NCBI RefSeq assembly: GCF_026126405.1 | Contig: NZ_JAFMTQ010000012.1 | Span: 49,684 to 113,683, forward strand | Length of the DNA stretch: 64,000 bases | Direction of reading: 5' to 3' | Origin: Aureitalea sp. L0-47 | Lineage (GTDB): Bacteria > Bacteroidota > Bacteroidia > Flavobacteriales > Flavobacteriaceae | In this document: positions 25,295-35,803 of the stretch, in pieces | Layout: each line of letters opens with the position of its first letter | How positions within the stretch are numbered: the stretch's first letter is position 1 | Program-made: the position numbers and the translations under genes | The notes under the pieces: model-generated | What the model was told of the DNA's origin: nothing | Database searches by the model: none | The model's input: the letters and a program-made list of their open reading frames with translations, nothing else

Positions 25295-26551
25295 TTAGGA
25301 ATTAAGGACTAGTTTTTTGTTCGAGTAGATACCGTAGGCTTTTCCTTTCATTCGGACACCCAGGAAGGCTGAGTTCTTTGATGCTGAGAGAATATTTTCT
25401 TCTGAAAAGACATAGTCGTGATCCGGATTGAAGAGCGTTAATTCGGCAGTAGATCCTTCCTCAATCAAGTTTGAATCAATTCCGAAGCGATCTTTCAGGG
25501 CCACGAGGGCAGCGACCGAAGCTTCCGTCCCAATCTCCGAATTCAGCGCTCCAAAACAGCTCTCCAGTCCTATACTTCCGAACATGGCATGGTCAAACTC
25601 TGTCTTCTTATTTTCGATATCGATAGGATTGTGATCGCTGGTTACCCCATCGATAGTTCCGTCTTTCAGGCCTTTTAAGAGTGCCTTCCGATCCGACTCG
25701 GTGCGTAGCGGAGGTAAAAGTTTGTAGTTTGTGTCAAAATCTTCAAGTCGGTCGTCCGTAAGTACAAGATTAGAAACTGAAACACTACAAGTCACATCCA
25801 GTCCTTTTTTCTTTGCTTCCCTGACGAGTTTAACTCCGGCCCTGGTTGACACCGTTGGAATGTGTAATTTACCTCCTGTATATTCCAGCAGGTAGAGATC
25901 GCGTGTGATCTGCAGTTCTTCTGCCAGTGAGGGTATCCCTTTCAGTCCGAGCAAGGTACTGTTCACATGTTCGTTCACTACCCCTTTCCTGGCAACCGAG
26001 GGCTCCATGGGCATCGATTGTACCAATCCGCCGAAATTCTGAGCGTACTGAAGTGCAATCTTGAGTAAATTGGCGTTTTCAACCGGATGTTTGTAATCTC
26101 CGAAGGCTATAGCCCCTTCCGAATGCATATCGTATAATTCGGCCAGATCTACACCCTCGCTTCTAACCGTGAGTGCACCCACAGGATAGAGGTTTACCGG
26201 GTTGCCTTCACCTTTTGCCATTAGGAATTGCACTCCTGCTTTGCTATCGTTTACCGGGTTGGTATTTGGGTTAACCGCTACAGCCGTGAAGCCGCTGTGT
26301 GCTGCTGTCCTCAGACCGTTGGAAATCGTTTCTCTTTCTTCAAGCCCTGGTTCCCCAAAGGAAACCGAGGAATCGAACCATCCTTGAGACACATGAAGAT
26401 TCTCCAGTGTGACGGTTTTGGCCTTTTCGTTTTTTATTGAAGCTCCTATTTTCCGGATAACCCCATTCTCGATCAGGATATCTCTTTTTTTCAGATGGTG
26501 CTTGCTGGCAGCATCTACTATTGTAGCCGATTTCAGTAGGAGTAGACTCAT
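25295..26551 (-). CDS. Dihydroorotase-like amidohydrolase without metal ligands
   Basis: The 418 residues follow the dihydroorotase fold from end to end (FGEPGLEERETI, GFTAVAVNPNTNPVND, YPVGALTVRSEG, GTIDGVTSDHNPIDIENK, FGSIGLESCFGAL). The metal site is gone: the HxH after the first strand is S62-V-S64, the later ligand positions read LVQSMP and LHIPTVST, and the usual PHHL is SVSNL. It should be unable to bind the two zinc ions. Non-catalytic homologues serve as structural partners of aspartate transcarbamoylase in some bacteria, which is one possible role. It sits between a BatA/vWA gene and DUF4870 genes. Confidence 0.8.
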   Translation of the reverse strand: MSLLLLKSATIVDAASKHHLKKRDILIENGVIRKIGASIKNEKAKTVTLENLHVSQGWFDSSVSFGEPGLEERETISNGLRTAAHSGFTAVAVNPNTNPVNDSKAGVQFLMAKGEGNPVNLYPVGALTVRSEGVDLAELYDMHSEGAIAFGDYKHPVENANLLKIALQYAQNFGGLVQSMPMEPSVARKGVVNEHVNSTLLGLKGIPSLAEELQITRDLYLLEYTGGKLHIPTVSTRAGVKLVREAKKKGLDVTCSVSVSNLVLTDDRLEDFDTNYKLLPPLRTESDRKALLKGLKDGTIDGVTSDHNPIDIENKKTEFDHAMFGSIGLESCFGALNSEIGTEASVAALVALKDRFGIDSNLIEEGSTAELTLFNPDHDYVFSEENILSASKNSAFLGVRMKGKAYGIYSNKKLVLNS

Positions 26552-26554
26552 AAC

Positions 26555-28480
26555 TTAGTTCTTAAAAAATTTTAGCACCAGCAGTTCGAGTACCAGGAAA
26601 ACTACTGCAAAAATAACAAACCATTTCCAAAAGCTGTTGATACTGTTTTCTTCTGAAATACTATCGAACATCGCAACCACATCCTCGTAATACCGCGCGC
26701 CTTCCCAAGACTCGGGGGCGTGGTACTGCAACAAACTCTCGCTTCGCCCGTGATTATAGCTCAATCCCTCGAGAGGTTCATTATTTCGCAATACATCGAA
26801 ATTTCCGGCATTTTCAGGGGAATCCGAGGTAGTAATGATCACCTGTGTCGCTTTGGATTGTTGTAAAGGTATAAAAGTGCTGGTGCTGTCTGCGATCTTC
26901 AGAATTTCATCCTGGCTCAGTTCAATTGGGATGGCAAAGGTGTTTTGAATTCCGGTTTCATAATACAACTCAGCCAGCGGTAAACTCTGCATTGCCATAT
27001 TGTAAAAGGTAGGAACGATTAGGGGAGAACTTTGAAAGTTTGAATTCTCCGCGTTCATAGCTGCTGTTGCCAGATAAACTCCTTCCGATTGCAGTATGAA
27101 TGGTTTACCGTCTGCGAATCGTAGGGCAGCAGTAGCATTGCTATTCATGGTGAAATAAGAATTCACCTTCGGATACTGGAAGTTCACAACCTGCTTTTCA
27201 AATACCGACTCGTACAGGGGATGAGCAAATACGATCTGCGAGATCTTTTTTTCCTGGTTTACTACCGCATTAATAGCTCCGGCATTCAGACCTGCTAGTA
27301 GTCTGTTATAACTTGTAATATCAGCCTCTTCAGAAGGAATGATCATCATGTTACCCCCGCCTTCAAGGAAGGAATTAAGGGCGGTAGCAAGCGAAGGAGG
27401 GATCGATCTCAGTTCGTTGAGTATTACGAAATTCTGATCAGGTATATCGTTGTAATTCAAGTTGCTGGACTGCTGTCTTTCGTACTCGAACTCAGGTTGT
27501 TCGAAGAGTCGGGTAAGGAAGTCGGAATTCGCTTCATTGATCGACATCACCTTAACTTTCTTCGGAATATTAATGGTGAAATAGAGCGAGTTATCGTATC
27601 TGAGGTTCGCATCGTTAATTTCCAGCCTGCCTTTGAAACCAACTGGATTTTCGATATCAAAACGTATGGTATTCGGATTTCGGACGCTTAGATCGGCAGC
27701 GATCTTGGCGATCAGGGTATTTCCGTTATAGAGCGATACCGGGACGGATTCTGGAGTATCTCCCTGGCTACTAACTACAACATCCAGTGAAGTAGTTGTT
27801 GCACTCTTGGCAGCAACATAGGTTGTATCCAAAGCAATGTTAACGTTGGAGACCGGCCGTGGTTGAACGATTTCAAGAATGATATCTTCAGGAATATCCG
27901 GCAGTTCTCCTTTCAACTGCATATCCGACACCATTAGTAGACGTTTTTGAGCAGTTTGTGAATTGGAGAATAATTGTTCGGCCTTCAAGAATACCTCTTC
28001 AGGGCTAAGTTGCTGGTGAACATAAGGAATGGAAAGAATTTCACTCTTGAAATCCTGGGTGGAGACTTCTCTTCTCGTTTCAGAATTAGTAAACCAGCTG
28101 AGGGTAGTCTCCCCTGAACTGCTCTCAAATAATTGTTGTAAGGCGCGTTGCAGCAAAGGTCCGTTTGCGCCTTTGGCCTGCATACTGAATGAATTATCGA
28201 TGTAGAGAACGGTTTCCTTCTCGGTGTTCAACGCACTTTTAGAAGCAGTGAACGGCTGGGCAAAAGCCAGCACCATACATGCGATAGCAAGAAGCCGAAG
28301 TAATAAGGTAAGCCACTTTTTAAGCTGAGAACTTCTTCGGGTCTCAACCGTTACTTTTTTCAGAAATGCAACATTGGTAAAGTCGATCTTCTGAAAGCGA
28401 CGTAATTGAAAAAGGTGAATGAAAATCGGGACGAGCAGTAAGAAGAGTGCGTATAGTACTTCAGGGTGTTTGAACTGCAT
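26555..28480 (-). CDS. BatA-type membrane protein with von Willebrand A-like region
   Basis: 641 residues. The N-terminus (FKHPEVLYALFLLLVPIFIHLFQL, then LLLRLLAIACMVLAFAQP) is the paired-helix BatA module of Bacteroidota, followed by a vWA-like domain with YIDNSFSM as a degenerate MIDAS and a large periplasmic part, and a C-terminal helix (FVIFAVVFLVLELLVL). Such proteins are envelope-associated and unassigned; Bat proteins were linked to aerotolerance in Bacteroides. Three bases separate it from the dihydroorotase-like gene, so they are cotranscribed. Confidence 0.8.
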   Translation of the reverse strand: MQFKHPEVLYALFLLLVPIFIHLFQLRRFQKIDFTNVAFLKKVTVETRRSSQLKKWLTLLLRLLAIACMVLAFAQPFTASKSALNTEKETVLYIDNSFSMQAKGANGPLLQRALQQLFESSSGETTLSWFTNSETRREVSTQDFKSEILSIPYVHQQLSPEEVFLKAEQLFSNSQTAQKRLLMVSDMQLKGELPDIPEDIILEIVQPRPVSNVNIALDTTYVAAKSATTTSLDVVVSSQGDTPESVPVSLYNGNTLIAKIAADLSVRNPNTIRFDIENPVGFKGRLEINDANLRYDNSLYFTINIPKKVKVMSINEANSDFLTRLFEQPEFEYERQQSSNLNYNDIPDQNFVILNELRSIPPSLATALNSFLEGGGNMMIIPSEEADITSYNRLLAGLNAGAINAVVNQEKKISQIVFAHPLYESVFEKQVVNFQYPKVNSYFTMNSNATAALRFADGKPFILQSEGVYLATAAMNAENSNFQSSPLIVPTFYNMAMQSLPLAELYYETGIQNTFAIPIELSQDEILKIADSTSTFIPLQQSKATQVIITTSDSPENAGNFDVLRNNEPLEGLSYNHGRSESLLQYHAPESWEGARYYEDVVAMFDSISEENSINSFWKWFVIFAVVFLVLELLVLKFFKN

Positions 28481-28550
28481 TCCGGCAAATATTTGTCAAA
28501 GATATGAAATGCTTTGAATAAACAAGTGGGATATCGCTGTTAAGATGTTG

Positions 28551-29759
28551 CTAATTTCCTTTGATCGAGAATTTGAAAGTGGTTCCTTTTCCAAGTTCAG
28601 AATCCACACCTATGGTTCCGCCAAGCTTAGTTACCAGTTTCTTTACAGTTGACAGTCCGATACCATTTCCCTTTCTTCCTTGGCGATCCAGGTTCCCAAC
28701 CGTTGCAAAGAGATCGAAGATACTTTCCAGCTTGTCTTCAGGGATTCCGATCCCGTTATCGGAAATTGTAAAGTGATATAAGCCTTCGTCCAGTTTACAA
28801 TCGATGTTGATGATGATCGTCTCTTTATCGTTGTATTTCAGGCTATTACCAATGAGATTAAGTAATATTTGCTCCAGTGCCGAACGGTTGCAGCTCAGTT
28901 CATAGTCGGTTTCCGGAAAATTGATCTCACACTGATGGTCGATATTCATTAACTCGATAATGTCTTCCAGGAGATGGTTGAGGTCGAATTCCTCATCCCT
29001 GGCCGCGGCAATACGGTCGCTTTCGTAATGAGTGAGCATTCCTGAAATATATTCGCTAAGGGAAAATGACGAATCCTTCAGATAATTAAGATACTTTATA
29101 GCCTCTTCGTCAAGATCTCCGGAATAGCGGCTGCGAAGGATATCGGTTGTAACGATCATATTCGCAAGTGGCATTTTCATGTCGTGCGAAACCCTACCGG
29201 CAAAATCGCGAAGGTCTTTATTCTTTTCTTCCAACTCAGATTGAACCAAGTTCAGTTCTTTGTTCTTTTTGTTCAGTTCGATCAATTTTACCACTTGCTT
29301 TGCAAGCACTTGGAGCGCCTTGATCTGTTTTTCTGAAATGGTATTTGGTTTGTTGTCCAGCACACAGAGGGTTCCCAGCGCGTGACCCTCATTGTCGAGC
29401 AGGCAGACACCCGCGTAGAATTGAATAGGATTATTCTTGAGATGTGCATACGGATGATCGTGGTAATCCGGATGGTTCCTAATATCTTCCAAAACCATCA
29501 TCTGTTCTTTTCGTCCTATGGCATGTCCGCAAAACGAAACTTCCCTGGTACTGGAGGTAATATCCAGGCCATAAGAGGACTTAAACCAGACTTCGTCTTT
29601 GTCTACTAGTGAAATTAAGGAAATAGGTGTATCTGTAAGATGCGAGGCAAGTTCGGTTATTTGATCGTAAGCTTCCTCTTTTTCGGTGTGAAGGATCTCA
29701 TAACTTCGAAGTGCGTCGATCCTCTGCTGGTCATCAGCCGGTATCGTTGGTGCAATCAA
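28551..29759 (-). CDS. GAF-domain sensor histidine kinase
   Basis: A cytoplasmic kinase: GAF domain in the first 170 residues (ISLISLVDKDEVWFKSSYGL, FCGHAIGRKEQM), a short coiled coil, HisKA with phospho-acceptor in GRVSHDMKMPL and HATPase with NLIGNSLKYN, ISDNGIGIPEDK and GRKGNGIGLSTVKKL. No membrane helix. I place the start at TTG 29759, giving IAPTIPADDQQR, the common N-terminus of this group; the ATG at 29849 would put the first codons in the terminator of the upstream gene, with a TATCTTTA box in between. No response regulator is adjacent. Confidence 0.85.
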   Translation of the reverse strand: MIAPTIPADDQQRIDALRSYEILHTEKEEAYDQITELASHLTDTPISLISLVDKDEVWFKSSYGLDITSSTREVSFCGHAIGRKEQMMVLEDIRNHPDYHDHPYAHLKNNPIQFYAGVCLLDNEGHALGTLCVLDNKPNTISEKQIKALQVLAKQVVKLIELNKKNKELNLVQSELEEKNKDLRDFAGRVSHDMKMPLANMIVTTDILRSRYSGDLDEEAIKYLNYLKDSSFSLSEYISGMLTHYESDRIAAARDEEFDLNHLLEDIIELMNIDHQCEINFPETDYELSCNRSALEQILLNLIGNSLKYNDKETIIINIDCKLDEGLYHFTISDNGIGIPEDKLESIFDLFATVGNLDRQGRKGNGIGLSTVKKLVTKLGGTIGVDSELGKGTTFKFSIKGN

Positions 29760-29846
29760 TTTTTTTATTTTATCCTCGCAAGAGCGGAGAGGTATTGTTG
29801 TTCTCGTAAAGATACTTGATTTAGAGCGAATTTGAATTATAACCCA

Positions 29847-29873
29847 CAAAAAAAGCCGCGAAAGCGGCTTCTT
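29847..29873 (-). terminator. Terminator of the 29890 gene
   Basis: AAGCCGC-TTTC-GCGGCTT followed by T6 on the minus strand, directly after the lipoprotein gene. Confidence 0.85.
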
Positions 29874-29889
29874 TTATCGAGTTAGGATT

Positions 29890-30450
29890 TTATTGGCATT
29901 CGGAAAAATCGTATTCAAAATACATGGCCCAACTGTTTCCACCATAAGGTAAGCCATTTCCCCATGCGGTTTCATTCTCTCCGTTTGGCCCGTCTACAGA
30001 AGCATGAGCTGCCAGACAACCAATGGTGTTTAAATTGGCTCCATCAATGGTATAGGTAAAGGTGGTTGTTCCACCGGTATGTGACTCAGAGAATGGAAAT
30101 TGACCAATTAGAGGGTTGCCAGGATTATTAGCAGGGCGATTTGCACAATCACCTACCCAGAGATGAGTCTCTTCCAGTTCCCAGCCATTTTCAGTGGTAT
30201 ACGTGATGGTATAAGTATCATTAGCAGGATCATAAGTGATATCTACAGTACCAACAACCGTATTCTGACCCGCTATCAAATCTGTGGTTTCAGTACATGT
30301 GGTTGCTGTTGGATCACCTGTAACGCCTCCATCGATAATAATGATCTCGAAATTTTCAACAGCATCATTTTGAACAAAATCTTCGTTTTCCGGACTACAG
30401 GAAAACAGTAAAATAGTTACTAATGCGAATAGAGTAATGTTAGTTCTCAT
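29890..30450 (-). CDS. Lipoprotein of unknown function
   Basis: 186 residues. ITLFALVTILLFSC is a lipoprotein signal with Cys as the first mature residue, then an acidic, Thr/Gly-rich mature part (TVDITYDPANDTYTITYTT, HLWVGDCANRPANNPGNP, SHTGGTTTFTYTID). The pattern resembles exported Bacteroidota proteins that report expected hydration-like properties of small molecules only by homology, so no role is claimed. Monocistronic, closed by its own terminator. Confidence 0.6.
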   Translation of the reverse strand: MRTNITLFALVTILLFSCSPENEDFVQNDAVENFEIIIIDGGVTGDPTATTCTETTDLIAGQNTVVGTVDITYDPANDTYTITYTTENGWELEETHLWVGDCANRPANNPGNPLIGQFPFSESHTGGTTTFTYTIDGANLNTIGCLAAHASVDGPNGENETAWGNGLPYGGNSWAMYFEYDFSECQ

Positions 30451-30577
30451 AATTTATTGGTTTGGGGTTAGATGTCAAATGTAGGATAATACTTACATAA
30501 TTAACAAAAAAATTAAGATAAAAAACATAAAAAATCGATGAAATACATTTTTTAGCCCTAAATATCTTAAAATAATG

Positions 30578-31342
30578 TTAAAATTTTTCAAATACACCCA
30601 AGCCGAACAAAGCAAAGTCATACTTAACCGGATCCATAGGATCCAGTTTCCGAAGAGAGTTATCCAGCTCCAGAACCGCTTTTGCATCGTTGGCTTTCCG
30701 TTTCAGCAATTTTAGTTTCCTGGCGACGTTCCCGGAATGGACGTCCAGCGGACAAGATAGCTGAGCAGGGGATATTGAATTCCACAATCCGAAATCTACA
30801 CCCGTACTGTTATCTCTAACCATCCAGCGAAGGAACATATTGATGCGCTTAGCCGCCGAGTTCTTAAGTGGGTCACTTATGTGCTTCTCGGTTCGCCCGG
30901 GGTGGGGTAGTTCGAAAAAAAGAGCCCTGAATTCATGAATTGCCTGTTGAAGATTGTTCTTTTTGGCATGATCGCTGAAAATAGTTTCCAGTCCTCCGTG
31001 ATACAGGTAGATATGTTGTAGCGCCTTCAGAAAATACACCATATCAACCTCGTTGAACGTACGGTGGACAAAACCCTTGAACCGTGCTTCCAAGTCCGGA
31101 TTGAAGTTCATAACAAAGTCGTGAGGACTCTCATCCATGAGTTCCACCATGCGCGCGGCGTTCTGAATGATACTTTTACGGTTACCCCAGGCAATGGTAG
31201 CAGTTAGGAAGGCAGCAATTTCTATGTCTTCTTTTTTACTGAAGCGATGCGGGATCTGTATAGGGTCTGTATCCAGAAATGATATCTGGTTGTATAAGGC
31301 TGCTTTTTCGTCCAGGAATTCTTTCAGTTCCGAACGTTTCAT
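30578..31342 (-). CDS. TIGR02757 family protein
   Basis: 254 residues matching the TIGR02757/DUF2400 family, conserved in Bacteroidota: HRFSKKEDIEIAAFLTA, AWGNRKSIIQNAARMV, KRINMFLRWMVRDN and CPLDVHSGNVARKLKLL. The fold may be related to helix-hairpin-helix glycosylases, but catalytic function is unproven. Its ATG directly abuts the stop codon of the ABC ATPase gene, so translation is coupled. Confidence 0.85.
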   Translation of the reverse strand: MKRSELKEFLDEKAALYNQISFLDTDPIQIPHRFSKKEDIEIAAFLTATIAWGNRKSIIQNAARMVELMDESPHDFVMNFNPDLEARFKGFVHRTFNEVDMVYFLKALQHIYLYHGGLETIFSDHAKKNNLQQAIHEFRALFFELPHPGRTEKHISDPLKNSAAKRINMFLRWMVRDNSTGVDFGLWNSISPAQLSCPLDVHSGNVARKLKLLKRKANDAKAVLELDNSLRKLDPMDPVKYDFALFGLGVFEKF

Positions 31343-31996
31343 TTAGTTGATGATTTTACCGTCCTGCATTACCAGTTTGCGGTCGGCCATACCCGCTAAT
31401 TCCTGGTTGTGCGTTACGATCACAAAGGTTTGGCCAAACTCGTCCCGCAGTTTAAAGAACAGGTTGTGAAGATTTTCGGCACTTTCGGTATCAAGGTTTC
31501 CGCTGGGTTCGTCGGCGAGGATAATCTTGGGGTTATTGATAAGCGCCCTGGCTACGGCCACACGTTGTTGCTCACCGCCCGATAATTCGTTGGGTTTGTG
31601 ATGCGCCCGATCTTTCAACCCGAGAAACTCAAGTATTTCTTCGGCTCGAGCCATAGCCTCAGCCCTTGGCGTTTTCTTAATGAAGGCAGGAATACACACA
31701 TTTTCCAGGGCAGTGAACTCTGGTAGTAGTTGATGAAACTGGAAGATAAATCCCAATGAAGCATTTCTGAATTTTGCCAGTTCCTTTCTCGACAGGGAGG
31801 AGATTACGGTATTATCGATCTTTATTTCGCCTTCATTCCCTTTGTCCAGCGTCCCCAGGATTTGTAAAAGCGTGGTTTTACCCGCCCCGGAAGCCCCTAC
31901 TATGGAGACAATTTCACCTTTTTTTATGGTGATATCCACACCTTTTAAAACATGTAGGTCGTCAAAATATTTATGAATATTCCTGGCTTCAATCAT
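31343..31996 (-). CDS. ABC transporter ATP-binding protein, LolD-like
   Basis: 217 residues from the ATG at 31996 ([11 protein letters not shown]); an 18-codon upstream extension is not conserved in style. Walker [11 protein letters not shown]-loop [16 protein letters not shown], signature LSGGEQQR, Walker B IILADEP and H-loop VTHN are present. The close match to the LolD/MacB type points to lipoprotein release or a MacB-like exporter, but no permease gene is adjacent; instead TIGR02757 follows. The membrane partner must be elsewhere. Confidence 0.85.
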   Translation of the reverse strand: MIEARNIHKYFDDLHVLKGVDITIKKGEIVSIVGASGAGKTTLLQILGTLDKGNEGEIKIDNTVISSLSRKELAKFRNASLGFIFQFHQLLPEFTALENVCIPAFIKKTPRAEAMARAEEILEFLGLKDRAHHKPNELSGGEQQRVAVARALINNPKIILADEPSGNLDTESAENLHNLFFKLRDEFGQTFVIVTHNQELAGMADRKLVMQDGKIIN

Positions 31997-32061
31997 AGTT
32001 TGGGAATCCAAAATCAAGGTGAAAGTACAGCTTTCCTTCCATACATACAATTCAGAATTAA

Positions 32062-34479
32062 TTAGGAATTCTTTTTAAATAATCCCTTTACATTGTTGTA
32101 ATCGATGAAATAGGTGATCCGCAAGGAAACGGTGTTCTGTTGTGGCTGCGCGAACAGGTTATCCAGGCTTTCCTGGTAATTCAATGTTGCGAGCTCATCC
32201 AGGTTAAAGATCTGGTTTCGGTATAACAGAGTTGCTTCACTACCGGGAGCAAATCGCCATCGGAAACTGAGGTCGAGGTTCCAGATATTGAAGTTCCGAT
32301 TCGGGTCGTTTTCCGAAGTGTCATAATCAAATTCCGTTCTGCTTCCGTCGTCATTCAGAATAAAGAATATATCGTCACTGTAATCGGCCGTACTCCAGAA
32401 ATTCCTGAAACGCAGATCGATCGCTTTGTAGGGATCAAAGTTATAACTGGCTGTTATCACGTTTTCAATATTAATGATATCACGCTGACCCATGAACACA
32501 TCCACACCGTCATCGTCTATATAACCAAACTGATCCTCCCTGAAGGAGAGGTCGGTAGCTAAAACAACCAAAAACTTGTCCGAAAACCTGTAACGAGGTG
32601 AGGCATCAAAGAACCAGCCCACTTGTGGATCTTCAAACCAGGTTCTGTGACCAATTCCTATGTCATAGGCAAATTTCTTCCTGTAGTCTGAAGAGCACCA
32701 TAGACGCCCTCCTAAGTTTGAGCTGAAAGTAACGAATTTCCCATCCACTCGTGGTTCAAAATAATCGTCGTTATCACTGTTGAAACCAACAAACCCGCCA
32801 AATGCAAAACGCTCGGTGGTGAGGAAAAACCAATTCAGGTCAAAATTGTTACTGGTTTGTACTGAAGGTCGATAAAGCCTCCTGTGTCGGGCAGTAAAAC
32901 TGAAGCGGTATTCATTAAACGTATTGGTGGGTTCGAAGATCTGGTAGGACATCCCTACGGTAAAATTGTTGAAATTATTTCTGAAGTTGAGTCCGAGATC
33001 ATTGATATCGAGTTCGGTATCTGCAAAATCGTGACCCACCCTATATCTGAACCTTCCTTTTATTCTGAAGATATCCAGTTCAGTTCGAATTCCAGTGGTA
33101 TTCACATCGATCTCACTTACATTACTCATTATACCACGGCCGGAGAACCTGAAATTATTGCCTTTATCAGCAATATCGAAAACCAGACCGGTCACGTTAG
33201 AATCCCGAAAACTCCCTTCCCTGGTTACATTACTGTTGATCAACGATACAGAGGAATTATCATTGAATTGCTGGTCGAGAACAAAGATATTGTAATTGGC
33301 CAGGGGCTCGACCAGTAGCTTTCTACTAATCCCGGTTATGGTATCTGTAGCCCGGGCGTAGGTGCGTTCTGTAATTGCATTTAGAACCCCAATCCCGAGT
33401 TTCTTTTGAGTCCTTCCTGAGACCTTGAGCGCATTCAATAGGTTTACTTTGTTCGGAAATTCATCGTATTCTTCATTTTCGTTCAGATCTTCCAGAGGTC
33501 CGGAAGGCTCATTTCCAATCCTGCGGGAGAAGAAAATCCTACCCTTATTGAAGAGCTCAACACCTTCGGTGAAGAACTGACGGTTTTCATTGAAGGTTTG
33601 CTCGAATGGTCCAAGGTTTAGTCGGACTTCATCGAAGGCCACCTGTCCGAAATCCGGGATCAACGTGGCATCTAAGGTAAAGCTATCACTTAGTCCATAC
33701 TTCACATCCATACCGGCGCTGAAGTTTGTTTCGGTCTCTCCATCATTATCGGACACCAATCCCTGTGCAAAGGGGAATAGTGTAAGGCGGATCGGTGGGT
33801 CGATATCTCTTACACCAGTCACGTTACCGCTATACAAGGACTCAGATCCGGTGGTAATATCGATCAGGTTCCAGGTGTGTGTTTCGTTGATATGGTTGAT
33901 CCTTCGGTAGAAGTTTATACCCCAATCCTGCTCGGGTTGCTGAGGAAATCGGAGGGCGTTGTAGGGTATCCTGAATTCGGCATACCAACCTTTTTCATCC
34001 ATCGATGTTTTACATTCAAACACCACATTATATCCAAAGTCGAAATCGTTTCTTTCGGCCCGGGCATCACCGATGGTACCCGCCGCGGTGACAAAGAAGT
34101 GAGTTTCGTTGATTCCATCGTTATAGGTATTCAGCGCAATGGAAAATCGATCGGCCTGCACAAAGACCTCATCCCTTTGAGAGAATTGTGTTAGGATGGT
34201 TGAGGGATCAGGATCGTACATGTAGGCAGCCACATAAACGTTGTTATCGTCATAGGCCATTTTTACCTCGGTATTGTATTTTGAATCTACTTCACCTTCA
34301 TTTCCCGGTTCGTACATATTAAAATCTCCATATGTGGGTAATGAATCCCAAAAAGTATCGTCTAATACCCCGTCGATAGTAGGAGCCTCGTTTACACGTA
34401 TGGCCTCCATTGATTTTTTATCCTGAGCATAGATCTGGATAGAGAAGAAAAGAAGTAGGGCGATGGTTATTTTGCGCAT
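32062..34479 (-). CDS. DUF5916 outer-membrane barrel with N-terminal CBM9-like domain
   Basis: 805 residues. After a signal peptide ([15 protein letters not shown]) comes a CBM9-like domain ([20 protein letters not shown] motif, here [41 protein letters not shown]), then a long beta-barrel region beginning about residue 230 with [12 protein letters not shown] and [14 protein letters not shown], and closing with [12 protein letters not shown]. This is the DUF5916 pattern of Bacteroidota, an uncharacterised exported family often linked to carbohydrate or peptide handling. Monocistronic; -7 box TAGCTTTG upstream. Confidence 0.85.
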   Translation of the reverse strand: MRKITIALLLFFSIQIYAQDKKSMEAIRVNEAPTIDGVLDDTFWDSLPTYGDFNMYEPGNEGEVDSKYNTEVKMAYDDNNVYVAAYMYDPDPSTILTQFSQRDEVFVQADRFSIALNTYNDGINETHFFVTAAGTIGDARAERNDFDFGYNVVFECKTSMDEKGWYAEFRIPYNALRFPQQPEQDWGINFYRRINHINETHTWNLIDITTGSESLYSGNVTGVRDIDPPIRLTLFPFAQGLVSDNDGETETNFSAGMDVKYGLSDSFTLDATLIPDFGQVAFDEVRLNLGPFEQTFNENRQFFTEGVELFNKGRIFFSRRIGNEPSGPLEDLNENEEYDEFPNKVNLLNALKVSGRTQKKLGIGVLNAITERTYARATDTITGISRKLLVEPLANYNIFVLDQQFNDNSSVSLINSNVTREGSFRDSNVTGLVFDIADKGNNFRFSGRGIMSNVSEIDVNTTGIRTELDIFRIKGRFRYRVGHDFADTELDINDLGLNFRNNFNNFTVGMSYQIFEPTNTFNEYRFSFTARHRRLYRPSVQTSNNFDLNWFFLTTERFAFGGFVGFNSDNDDYFEPRVDGKFVTFSSNLGGRLWCSSDYRKKFAYDIGIGHRTWFEDPQVGWFFDASPRYRFSDKFLVVLATDLSFREDQFGYIDDDGVDVFMGQRDIINIENVITASYNFDPYKAIDLRFRNFWSTADYSDDIFFILNDDGSRTEFDYDTSENDPNRNFNIWNLDLSFRWRFAPGSEATLLYRNQIFNLDELATLNYQESLDNLFAQPQQNTVSLRITYFIDYNNVKGLFKKNS

Positions 34480-34513
34480 AAACAGTGAGATTCTATCTCG
34501 ATTGTTCGTGCCA

Positions 34514-34521
34514 CAAAGCTA
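34514..34521 (-). promoter_or_regulatory. Candidate -7 box of the DUF5916 gene
   Basis: TAGCTTTG on the minus strand, an exact TAnnTTTG, 35 bases before the start codon at 34479. Confidence 0.45.
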
Positions 34522-34613
34522 CAAGTACATTTTTGCTGTTGATATTAATGAAAAGTTAAATAAAATATGCATTTTTATGAGTGACTGTTCACAGTCAGAT
34601 AGTTGAATTGATT

Positions 34614-35153
34614 ATGGAAAAGAAATTAGAAAAAGTTGTTTTTGCAAGTGGTTGTTTTTGGTGCACAGAAGCGGTGTTTCAAAGGTTTGATGGAGTAGAA
34701 AATGTTGTTTCTGGCTATACCGGTGGTAGTATAAAAAATCCGGCATACCGCGAGGTATGTTCGGGAAGGACGGGCCACGCGGAAGGAGTAGAGATCACTT
34801 TCGATTCGAAGGTCATTTCGTTCAAGACTCTACTTGAAGTATTTTTTGCCACTCATGATCCCACCACTCTCAACAGGCAGGGCAATGATGTAGGGTCACA
34901 GTACCGCAGTGGGATCTTTTATACATCGGAAGAACAGAAACAGCAAGCCGAAGAGTTTATTGGATTTCTAGAGAAGGAACGTATCTTTAACGATAAGATA
35001 GTTACCGAGATCACACCTTTGGATGTTTTCTACACTGCGGAAGTGAGTCACCAGGAGTATTACAACCAGAACAAGAACCAGCCGTATTGCCAGTTCATAA
35101 TAAGTCCGAAGATCGAGAAGATAAAAAAGTTTTATTCAGAAAAATTAAAATAA
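34614..35153 (+). CDS. msrA: Peptide-methionine (S)-S-oxide reductase
   Basis: Repairs oxidised methionine in proteins. 179 residues from ATG 34614 ([17 protein letters not shown]); the catalytic Cys is C14 in [58 protein letters not shown] and the HQEYY block are all typical. No MsrB domain is fused. The stop is one base before folE, so the two genes are cotranscribed. Confidence 0.95.
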   Translation: MEKKLEKVVFASGCFWCTEAVFQRFDGVENVVSGYTGGSIKNPAYREVCSGRTGHAEGVEITFDSKVISFKTLLEVFFATHDPTTLNRQGNDVGSQYRSGIFYTSEEQKQQAEEFIGFLEKERIFNDKIVTEITPLDVFYTAEVSHQEYYNQNKNQPYCQFIISPKIEKIKKFYSEKLK

Positions 35154-35154
35154 T

Positions 35155-35754
35155 ATGGGGTCGTATAAACGCTATGAAGAATACAATCAGCCCATCACGG
35201 ATGAGTTGAAACAAAACTATTCCGAAATTCTGAAAGGAATTGGAGAGGATGTAGGAAGAGAAGGCATTGCCAAGACCCCGGAACGGGCAGCAAAAGCCAT
35301 ACAGTTTCTTACATCGGGTTACGACATGAACCCTGCCGAGATCCTTACCTCTGCCATGTTCGATGAGGAATATCACGATATGATCGTGGTTAAGAATATC
35401 GAACTTTACTCCCTGTGTGAACATCATATCCTACCTTTCTTCGGAAAGGCACACGTAGCCTATATCCCGGATGGCCGCATCGTTGGATTGAGCAAGATAC
35501 CCAGGGTAGTGGATGTCTTTGCACGCAGGCTACAGGTACAGGAACGGCTTACGCACAACATCCTGGAATGTATAAACGATACTCTGCAACCTAAAGGAGT
35601 TGCCGTGGTTATCGAAGCAGCTCATATGTGTATGATGATGCGAGGGGTAGAGAAGCAAAACAGCATGACCACAACCTCCGGATTCAGGGGGCAATTCGAG
35701 AAAATTGAAACAAGAAGCGAGTTTATGCGACTCATAGGCACGGACCTGGCGTAA
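35155..35754 (+). CDS. folE: GTP cyclohydrolase I
   Basis: First enzyme of tetrahydrofolate (and pterin) synthesis, turning GTP into dihydroneopterin triphosphate. 199 residues with zinc ligands in [10 protein letters not shown] (C88, H91) and [10 protein letters not shown] (C159), plus [19 protein letters not shown] and the C-terminal RSEFMRLI. Transcribed with msrA. Confidence 0.95.
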   Translation: MGSYKRYEEYNQPITDELKQNYSEILKGIGEDVGREGIAKTPERAAKAIQFLTSGYDMNPAEILTSAMFDEEYHDMIVVKNIELYSLCEHHILPFFGKAHVAYIPDGRIVGLSKIPRVVDVFARRLQVQERLTHNILECINDTLQPKGVAVVIEAAHMCMMMRGVEKQNSMTTTSGFRGQFEKIETRSEFMRLIGTDLA

Positions 35755-35803
35755 TTTTTGGCAGGTTTCTTGCGTTATGATTCATATAATTTAATACCTC
35801 AAC

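Noticed and set aside
34496..34513. TGGCACGAACA on the minus strand upstream of the DUF5916 gene as a sigma-54 promoter
   Set aside because: The -12 part reads ATCGA rather than TTGCW, and an exact TAnnTTTG box (34514-34521) sits beside it and explains the promoter better.
35095..35427. 110-codon minus-strand ORF over the msrA/folE junction
   Set aside because: Overlaps two certain genes; shadow.
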